Of a DNA stretch of 18,168 nucleotides, positions 1-5,172 are shown piece by piece (the stretch's first letter is position 1; the number at the start of each line of letters is the position of its first letter). Both the position numbers and the translations under genes were made by a program. The notes under the pieces were generated by a model that worked only from the letters and a program-made list of their open reading frames with translations, was not told where the DNA came from and did not search any database. This DNA comes from UBA4459 sp036351335 (lineage in GTDB: Bacteria > Bacteroidota > Bacteroidia > Bacteroidales > F082): NCBI GenBank assembly GCA_036351335.1, contig JAZBOW010000058.1:1-18168 (forward strand), read 5' to 3'.

Positions 1-1721
1 AAAAGTGTTCTGTTCGGGTCATCTTTTGTCATCAGGTCAATCTTACTGATGACATCATCCAGTGCATTTTTCGTATCGGCCCTGAACTGGACGATCATCA
101 GCGCCTGGGTATAATCAAAGTTCACAAGGCCTTCAAAATCTTCTGGGTCGCCGCTCATATTATACAATTCCAGGTATTGGGCAACAGCGTTTCTCGAGTC
201 CGGTATTTTATCATATAATTCGTCATCTTCATTGTTTAAAGAGCGGCTCATGATCCTGATCATTGAGGCTAATGAGTTAACACTGCCCACCATCGTGTCT
301 TTTTCAAGCTCCGTTTCATATTGGTCCATTCTTTTAAGGAGTTCTGGATCTTTCATATCACCCTCAAATAAAACAGTTAAATACTTGGTGCCTCCAAAAT
401 CTTCGTTGGTTATGGAGGTAGCCTGCCGGAATGGATGTGAAGGCGGAAGAAAGTTTTCCGAATTGGAATCGACATGCAGAAATGCAATTCCTGCACCGGA
501 AAATAACAGAAAACTCCCGAATACGAATAGCACAATAACGGGACGGGTGGTAGCTATTCTCGCAAAAGATGTCAATACATGATCGATCAGGCTAGTTTTT
601 TTTCCGCGTAATGATTTCAATACCTTGCCTTTCTTCTGTACCGCCATCATAGCCGGAATAAAGGTGATACTTAAAATGAGAGCAAAGGCAATTCCCAGGG
701 ATGCGGCCACACCGAGTTGCTGTGCCGGTAATAAAATGTGCACCACCAATCCCATAATTCCCGCGATGGTAGTAAGCCCAGTGATAATGACCGGTTTTTT
801 TAGTTTCAGCAATACTTCCCTGGTAATATCCTTCATGGTCCAGTTGCTATGTGTGGCATTTAATTCCTGATATCGGGCAATAAAATGCACGCCATAATTA
901 TTTGCTATCGCGATCATCATAATGGGCGCAAGGATAGTGATGATGCTCAATTCCCAGCCCATTAATGGAAAAAATCCCAGTGAAATCACAATGGACATGG
1001 AAACAACAAGAAATGGCAAAATAACACCCCTGATTTCACGGAACGATAACATTAAAAAGAGGATCATGATTAGCAAGCCCAAAGGCATGAGGATGAACAT
1101 GTCTCTTGAAATATCCGCATTCACTTGCACCCTTAAATAGGGCGTGCCGCCTTTGTATACAGTTTCGTCGCCGGGAAATTCGTTTAGCGTTTGATCTATG
1201 ATCTTAATGATCTGCTCATCTCCGACATTCCCGGCCACTTTGAGTATGATAGTGGCTTTTGTAAAATCCTCGGAGACAACGAGTTTATAAGCGAGTTCAT
1301 TTTTTTTTATTTCTTCCCTTAATTCTTCTCGTTTCTCCGCAGTTTTTGGAATTTTTTTTACCACCGGATCAACGATCATCGCTCCATATTCACTTTTTAT
1401 ATTTTTGGTATCAAACAACGAAATTACCTGCTCAAACGCTTTCCCTCTGTTAAATGATTTGCTAATCGATTTAAGCCTGCTCAAAGTGTTAGGATTCAAT
1501 ACATCTTCCGTTTCAAATATCAATATTACCGGGTCGGAGTTGCCAAAAAGGGTATCTATCTTGGCCTTTGCTACCATGGCTGGTGTATCATCCGGCAGGT
1601 ATTTCTCCAGATCAGGGTTAATCCTTGTATTTAATAAAGGGATGGCCGCCAGCAAGGTGATGATGACAGGCGTAATAATAAGCCACCAGCGATATTTAAT
1701 GATAAAATCTTCGTATTTCAT
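1..1721 (-). CDS. RND/MMPL-family transporter, C-terminus cut by the window edge
   Basis: An open frame of 573 codons begins at the ATG at 1721-1719 and runs off the left edge without a stop, so the gene is partial. The product starts with a transmembrane helix (about residues 11-31), followed by a soluble porter-like loop. A cluster of helices at about residues 205-375 includes the stretch ILAPIMMIAIANNYGVHF, which is the position of the family's TM4 proton-relay motif. Another helix (VIVLFVFGSFLLFSGAG) and most of a second periplasmic loop follow. This is the first half plus part of the second half of a 12-helix RND/MMPL (sterol-sensing-domain-like) exporter of about 750-800 residues. The usual Asp-Tyr pair of the relay reads Asn275-Tyr276. 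The gene starts 10 nt after the stop of the outer-membrane barrel gene, so the two are almost certainly cotranscribed. The substrate is unknown; lipids or other hydrophobic compounds are typical for the family. Confidence 0.88.
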   Translation of the reverse strand, partial: MKYEDFIIKYRWWLIITPVIITLLAAIPLLNTRINPDLEKYLPDDTPAMVAKAKIDTLFGNSDPVILIFETEDVLNPNTLSRLKSISKSFNRGKAFEQVISLFDTKNIKSEYGAMIVDPVVKKIPKTAEKREELREEIKKNELAYKLVVSEDFTKATIILKVAGNVGDEQIIKIIDQTLNEFPGDETVYKGGTPYLRVQVNADISRDMFILMPLGLLIMILFLMLSFREIRGVILPFLVVSMSIVISLGFFPLMGWELSIITILAPIMMIAIANNYGVHFIARYQELNATHSNWTMKDITREVLLKLKKPVIITGLTTIAGIMGLVVHILLPAQQLGVAASLGIAFALILSITFIPAMMAVQKKGKVLKSLRGKKTSLIDHVLTSFARIATTRPVIVLFVFGSFLLFSGAGIAFLHVDSNSENFLPPSHPFRQATSITNEDFGGTKYLTVLFEGDMKDPELLKRMDQYETELEKDTMVGSVNSLASMIRIMSRSLNNEDDELYDKIPDSRNAVAQYLELYNMSGDPEDFEGLVNFDYTQALMIVQFRADTKNALDDVISKIDLMTKDDPNRTL

Positions 1722-1731
1722 TTTTGTGGGT

Positions 1732-3054
1732 TTAAAATCTGACTCTTAACTCGATAAAGGCCCCGTTTAATACCTTTGATGCATAACTGAATATAGATCC
1801 ATCAGACCCTGCCGAATAAAAACCCCCAATGCTGGTTTCTAAGTTATCTGTTATATTCCAGCTTAGTTTGGGCCTGATCAACCATTCTTCAGAAGTTATA
1901 TTATAATAGCCTATGACTTCAATATCGATCGTATTGTAGGCAAACGATTTTGAAAATGAGAGGGAAAGGGCATGGTTGGTTTTTTCTTGCTGGTTAAAAA
2001 TCTTGCGGTTAAATGCGGTAAGTTCCCGGTCGATCGTTTCATACAGGTTGGATGGTGGGGGGAACTCATCCATTGGAATAAAATCAACTGTATACTGGCC
2101 GATGTATTGCAAGATAGTTGTAATGCCCCAAAACGGATGTTCTATGCCTATTACGTATTGCAAATCAGGATTTGGAATGTTCATATTTTCAGCATAGTCT
2201 ATGGTCAGGTTATATGCTGCTTCACCTCGTATGATCCAAGAACCTGCGGGAATCGCAAAATCAGCTCCTATTGTATTTTTTAAGTAGGGTTGCGCGGTCA
2301 GTTCAATCGACGGCATCATATCTACAATACTTATATTGCTAATGTTGAATCCATAATACGGATCATATCCATGAAAATAGGAAACGGAAAAACCGGCTTT
2401 TTGCAGGTTAAAATTAAACCGGGCGCCTATTGATCCGTTTTTGAATGTTTTTGCGGGTATTGTCGAATGCGTAAAACTGGTAAACTCACCAAGATCGAAA
2501 AGATCATACCGGTATATAGAAGGCCGGTAGATAGGGATTAAGACAAGTTCAAAATCAATTTGCGGAGTGATGTGCCACTTGGTTTGCACCAACAAATTGG
2601 GTAGTTTTTGGTCGTCAGGATTAGCAGTCAGAAAGAAATAATCATAGGGTGTAATATTATCGGTAGGGTTAAAGCCATCCATTCGACCCCAGGATACAAT
2701 TTTGGCACCAAAATAGATGTCAATCTTATCAGACTGATACCCGGCATAGGTTTCTTTCAATTGAAACATGGTGTATAAACTGTCGAATTGGTTTCCGGCT
2801 CTGAATCGCAAATCGGTAAAAAGAAAAGCTTTATTTAGGGATAGCTCACCCTGGATACCAAATTCGGCAAAGACGGAACTATAATCAAAAGCCTCGCTCC
2901 CAACGAATGCTGAACCCCGTCCATAGCCATTAAAGTCTATGACCAATTTACTTTCATCTGCCGCGCCACTTGCTTCCTCAAACAAACTTTGGGCAAATAT
3001 TGGTTCGCTGCATATTAAAAGGCACACGAATAGAAAAGGGATCTTCAATTTCAT
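1732..3054 (-). CDS. DUF1302-like outer-membrane beta-barrel protein
   Basis: This is a 440-residue protein with a signal peptide (MKLKIPFLFVCLLICSEPIFA, cut before QSLF). Alternating amphipathic strands follow, and the last residue is Phe (ELRVRF), the usual barrel-assembly signature. The segment KIVSWGRMDGFNPTDNITPYD resembles the 'WG+.DGF...D.I.P.DY' region of the DUF1302 family, whose members often sit beside RND transporters. The frame is open from 3081, but I chose the internal ATG at 3054-3052. It begins directly at the signal peptide, and a good -7 box (3083-3090) would put the transcript start too close to the upstream ATG. The gene precedes the RND gene by 10 nt and probably supplies an outer-membrane path or receptor for the same cargo. 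The family call rests on motif resemblance; the barrel call is firmer. Confidence 0.8.
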   Translation of the reverse strand: MKLKIPFLFVCLLICSEPIFAQSLFEEASGAADESKLVIDFNGYGRGSAFVGSEAFDYSSVFAEFGIQGELSLNKAFLFTDLRFRAGNQFDSLYTMFQLKETYAGYQSDKIDIYFGAKIVSWGRMDGFNPTDNITPYDYFFLTANPDDQKLPNLLVQTKWHITPQIDFELVLIPIYRPSIYRYDLFDLGEFTSFTHSTIPAKTFKNGSIGARFNFNLQKAGFSVSYFHGYDPYYGFNISNISIVDMMPSIELTAQPYLKNTIGADFAIPAGSWIIRGEAAYNLTIDYAENMNIPNPDLQYVIGIEHPFWGITTILQYIGQYTVDFIPMDEFPPPSNLYETIDRELTAFNRKIFNQQEKTNHALSLSFSKSFAYNTIDIEVIGYYNITSEEWLIRPKLSWNITDNLETSIGGFYSAGSDGSIFSYASKVLNGAFIELRVRF

Positions 3055-3082
3055 TGCAGAAGTCTTTGAATAATAACTCATA

Positions 3083-3090
3083 CAAATCTA
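3083..3090 (-). promoter_or_regulatory. Candidate -7 box (TAGATTTG) for the barrel-RND operon
   Basis: On the minus strand this octamer is a perfect match to the Bacteroidota TAnnTTTG element, about 30 nt upstream of the chosen ATG. No clear TTG -33 element lies at the usual distance, so the promoter may depend on an activator, for example the adjacent AraC protein. Confidence 0.4.
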
Positions 3091-3129
3091 TGCAGCGGGC
3101 GGCCTAAATAAGTGCAGCTTGCGCAGGGT

Positions 3130-3148
3130 GGACTATATAATGTAGTCC
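3130..3148. repeat. Inverted repeat GGACTA-N7-TAGTCC, possible operator
   Basis: This perfect 6-bp inverted repeat extends to 8 bp if one G-T pair is allowed. It sits between the AraC-type gene and the candidate promoter of the barrel gene, about 40 bp upstream of the -7 box. No T-tract follows in either direction, so it is not a standard terminator. Its place in the only sizeable gap before the barrel gene suggests a protein-binding site, but this is inference. Confidence 0.4.
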
Positions 3149-3175
3149 GATAAACGCACAAGGCATTGGATTGAT

Positions 3176-4249
3176 TTACAATTTGAGGGACAACTTGTAT
3201 TGGCTGGGTGTCATTCCAGTGGTATTTTTAAATACAGCGTAAAACGATGATTTGCTGTTAAACCCACATTCAAAACCGATGGCATCAATTGAAAAGTGAG
3301 CAAAAGTAGGATCAGCCAGTTTTAACTTCACCTCCCGTACGCGATACTCGTTCACAAACTGGTAAAAATTCTTTCCGATCTCTGTATTTAATAATTCAGT
3401 CAAGGAGTGCCTCGATAAATTCAGTTGATGCGATAGATTGGTAATGGTTAATTCGCTATCCAGATAAGGTTTTTTTTCATTGAAATGATCTTCAAGTATT
3501 TTTCTTATTTTTTGCTTTTCACTGACTGTTAACCTGGGATTTTTGTAAATATCCTGGCTTCCGTTTGTATCCTGTGAATAAATCTGCTCCTGCAGCAGGC
3601 CGTAAAATGAGAAAATATAGACCAGGATCAATATAAATGAAAAGGTAACCAATTGGGAATAGGTGGCGATACGGGTAACAACATTTACTATGCCAAGCAC
3701 ATAGGCAATCGACATAAATGACATATAAAAAATGATAACAAACAAAAGCCAGCCAAGAGTAATTTTCCGGTCGATTGTGGAAAATTCATTTTTCAGGTTG
3801 ATTCGGTGACGGTGTACATTGACCAGACTGGGGATGGAATAGCCGATAAATGAGATGACCGAAATAGCACCATAGCTCATTTTAAACCAGGTAGAACTGT
3901 CGATTACAAAAAAGTCGTTGGGCAAAAGCTGGATGCCTGAAATATAAGCACCAACTTTGATAAATATGTATGGAATGATATGCCAGATTTGCCACCATTT
4001 AAGTTTGTAATTTGGATTGATAAGTGATTTTGAATAGAAATATATCAGCGGGTTGAAAATTAAGTATGGATTTGTAAGATGATTCATTCCCATGGAAATA
4101 TCGATTCCCGTTGTAAGAAACTCAAGCCCAATGATAAGAAGCCAGGCGGTTAAAATCTTATTGGAGAGGCCATTGTCCCTTTTTACAAAAATTAGTATGA
4201 TGCCTGAAAACAGGGATTGTGCAAAGCCTATCCATAATAAAACATCCAT
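3176..4249 (-). CDS. Membrane-anchored AraC-family transcriptional regulator
   Basis: This is a 357-residue protein. The N-terminal 230 residues contain about six or seven hydrophobic helices (for example LWIGFAQSLFSGIILIFV near the start and SFILILVYIFSFYGLL near 205-220). The C-terminal 100 residues form an AraC double helix-turn-helix. The first helix-turn-helix lies around LTITNLSHQLNLSRHSLTEL and the second around IDAIGFECGFNSKSSFY, ending in the conserved F+...G.TPSQY+ tail. This layout is common in Bacteroidota, where the membrane part is assumed to sense an envelope signal. The gene precedes the barrel and RND genes on the same strand with a gap that holds a promoter box and an inverted repeat, so it is a likely local regulator of that export module. 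The ligand is unknown. Confidence 0.92.
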   Translation of the reverse strand: MDVLLWIGFAQSLFSGIILIFVKRDNGLSNKILTAWLLIIGLEFLTTGIDISMGMNHLTNPYLIFNPLIYFYSKSLINPNYKLKWWQIWHIIPYIFIKVGAYISGIQLLPNDFFVIDSSTWFKMSYGAISVISFIGYSIPSLVNVHRHRINLKNEFSTIDRKITLGWLLFVIIFYMSFMSIAYVLGIVNVVTRIATYSQLVTFSFILILVYIFSFYGLLQEQIYSQDTNGSQDIYKNPRLTVSEKQKIRKILEDHFNEKKPYLDSELTITNLSHQLNLSRHSLTELLNTEIGKNFYQFVNEYRVREVKLKLADPTFAHFSIDAIGFECGFNSKSSFYAVFKNTTGMTPSQYKLSLKL

Positions 4250-4281
4250 ACCTATAAAAATACAGTATTGATTTTAATCTC

Positions 4282-4311
4282 CAAACGATTGTTATAAAAA
4301 AAAAGAACAAG
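4282..4311 (-). promoter_or_regulatory. Weak candidate promoter for the AraC-type gene
   Basis: On the minus strand CTTG (4311-4308) is followed after 18 nt by ATCGTTTG (4289-4282). That is one base off the TAnnTTTG box and within the usual spacing range. It lies between the upstream terminator and the start codon at 4249. Some promoter must exist here because the terminator isolates the gene from the cytochrome gene upstream. Confidence 0.3.
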
Positions 4312-4337
4312 CGGATCAGACTCCTTGAAGGTATCAT

Positions 4338-4368
4338 AAAAAAGGTTACACTGCATGGCAATGTAACC
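4338..4368 (-). terminator. Rho-independent terminator of the tetraheme cytochrome gene
   Basis: Read on the minus strand, GGTTACA pairs perfectly with TGTAACC (7 bp). A further TGC/GCA pairing continues past one mismatch, and a run of six T residues follows directly. It lies 24 nt after the stop codon at 4393-4395 and separates the cytochrome gene from the AraC-type gene. Confidence 0.8.
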
Positions 4369-4392
4369 TCTGATTCTTTAATATCCTGCTGA

Positions 4393-4923
4393 TTATTCAG
4401 CAGCGGGATTTGGATGCGCAATCTTTTTCAATGCTTCCTCGTAATTAAATCCTTTAAAGGTTGGACTCTCTTCGTTATGGCATGTTTTGCACAAATTTTC
4501 ATCAGGAACGATGAGGCCATTTTCAATCGATTTTTCACGGCTTTTCATAACGGAATTTGATTTGTAACCACTTCCGGCACCATGACATGATTCGCACGAA
4601 ACACCTTCATCCATTTTTAATCCTGCGTGGAAAGCTTCGTCAGTAGCGCCAGCAGTTGAATGGCATTTGATACAACTGGCATCCGTGGTTGGATCAGCGA
4701 TACCAAGTTTTGCTGCGATAGCTTTGGACTCATCATTAGCCAGTGTATTCATCGCGTTGGCATGTGGGCCTTCTGACCAAATTTTATACTGCTGTCCGGT
4801 TGCTGATTTATTGTGGCACATTTTACATTTTGCGGCTCCGATATAATCATAATCCTGAGCAATTAATGTGCTGCCTGCAAAGAAAAGCAGGCTCATCATG
4901 AAAATTAAACTTTTACTTGACAT
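4393..4923 (-). CDS. Periplasmic tetraheme cytochrome c (c554-like)
   Basis: This is a 176-residue protein from the ATG at 4923-4921. A signal peptide (MSSKSLIFMMSLLFFAGSTLIAQ) is followed by four heme c attachment motifs: CKMCH at 33, CIKCH at 84, CESCH at 110 and CKTCH at 145. The spacing, and the stretches YIGAAKCKMCH near the start and GVSCESCHGAGSGY in the middle, resemble the cytochrome c554/c-prime multiheme family. It is probably a soluble periplasmic electron shuttle. An upstream in-frame ATG at 4986 would add 21 residues before the signal peptide, so it was not used. The gene is divergent from the large 19-heme bc protein across 249 bp, which suggests co-regulation and direct electron exchange between them. 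No catalytic oxidoreductase partner such as NrfA or Hao is present nearby. Confidence 0.9.
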   Translation of the reverse strand: MSSKSLIFMMSLLFFAGSTLIAQDYDYIGAAKCKMCHNKSATGQQYKIWSEGPHANAMNTLANDESKAIAAKLGIADPTTDASCIKCHSTAGATDEAFHAGLKMDEGVSCESCHGAGSGYKSNSVMKSREKSIENGLIVPDENLCKTCHNEESPTFKGFNYEEALKKIAHPNPAAE

Positions 4924-4946
4924 AATCTTTATTTTATTAGTTAGAA

Positions 4947-4954
4947 CAAAATTA
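4947..4954 (-). promoter_or_regulatory. Candidate -7 box (TAATTTTG) for the tetraheme cytochrome gene
   Basis: This is a perfect TAnnTTTG octamer on the minus strand, 23 nt upstream of the ATG at 4923. An ATTG at 4982-4979 is a possible -33 element, although the 24-nt spacing is slightly long. The position supports the downstream start codon over the one at 4986, which would lie upstream of the transcript start. Confidence 0.4.
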
Positions 4955-5104
4955 AGTAATTTCTTGAATCTCCTTAAACAATTCATGCAATAATTAAACC
5001 AATTTTAAAATACGGCGTGCGGTTTATACGAAAGCACAATATTAAGAATTATTCGGGATAATGAATCTAACAAATATACTTATGTAGTTCTTTAGATTCT
5101 TTTT

Positions 5105-5119
5105 AAATTGTATCAATTT
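5105..5119. repeat. Palindromic site AAATTG-TAT-CAATTT in the divergent promoter region
   Basis: This is a perfect 6-bp inverted repeat with a 3-nt centre. It overlaps the proposed -33 element of the plus-strand promoter for the 19-heme gene. The position is suitable for a repressor or a nearby activator. It does not match the FNR consensus (TTGAT-N4-ATCAA) because the centre is too short. AT-rich sequence makes chance palindromes fairly likely. Confidence 0.3.
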
Positions 5120-5138
5120 GGCGACTTACGTATGTTTT
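5107..5138 (+). promoter_or_regulatory. Candidate promoter for the 19-heme bc cytochrome gene
   Basis: ATTG at 5107-5110 and TATGTTTT at 5131-5138 are separated by 20 nt, as expected for the Bacteroidota -33/-7 pair. The -7 box deviates from TAnnTTTG only in the final base. The start codon lies 34 nt downstream, and the leader is A-rich with no Shine-Dalgarno motif. Confidence 0.38.
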
Positions 5139-5172
5139 TTGAATAATTTTAGAAAAGATTTGAAATAAGAAT

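Noticed and set aside
232..1749. Several plus-strand open frames of 72-116 codons at the left end
   Set aside because: They lie antisense to a continuous minus-strand frame (1-1721) with clear RND transporter features, and none has a recognisable domain or signal.
4158..4421. Minus-strand open frame of 87 codons between the tetraheme and AraC-type genes
   Set aside because: It overlaps the end of the cytochrome gene, runs through the terminator hairpin and covers the start of the AraC gene. The product shows no family features.
5105..5119. AAATTGTATCAATTT as an FNR/CRP-type binding site
   Set aside because: The half-sites are 3 nt apart rather than 4, and the TTGAT half-site is not present. 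It is kept only as an unassigned palindrome.
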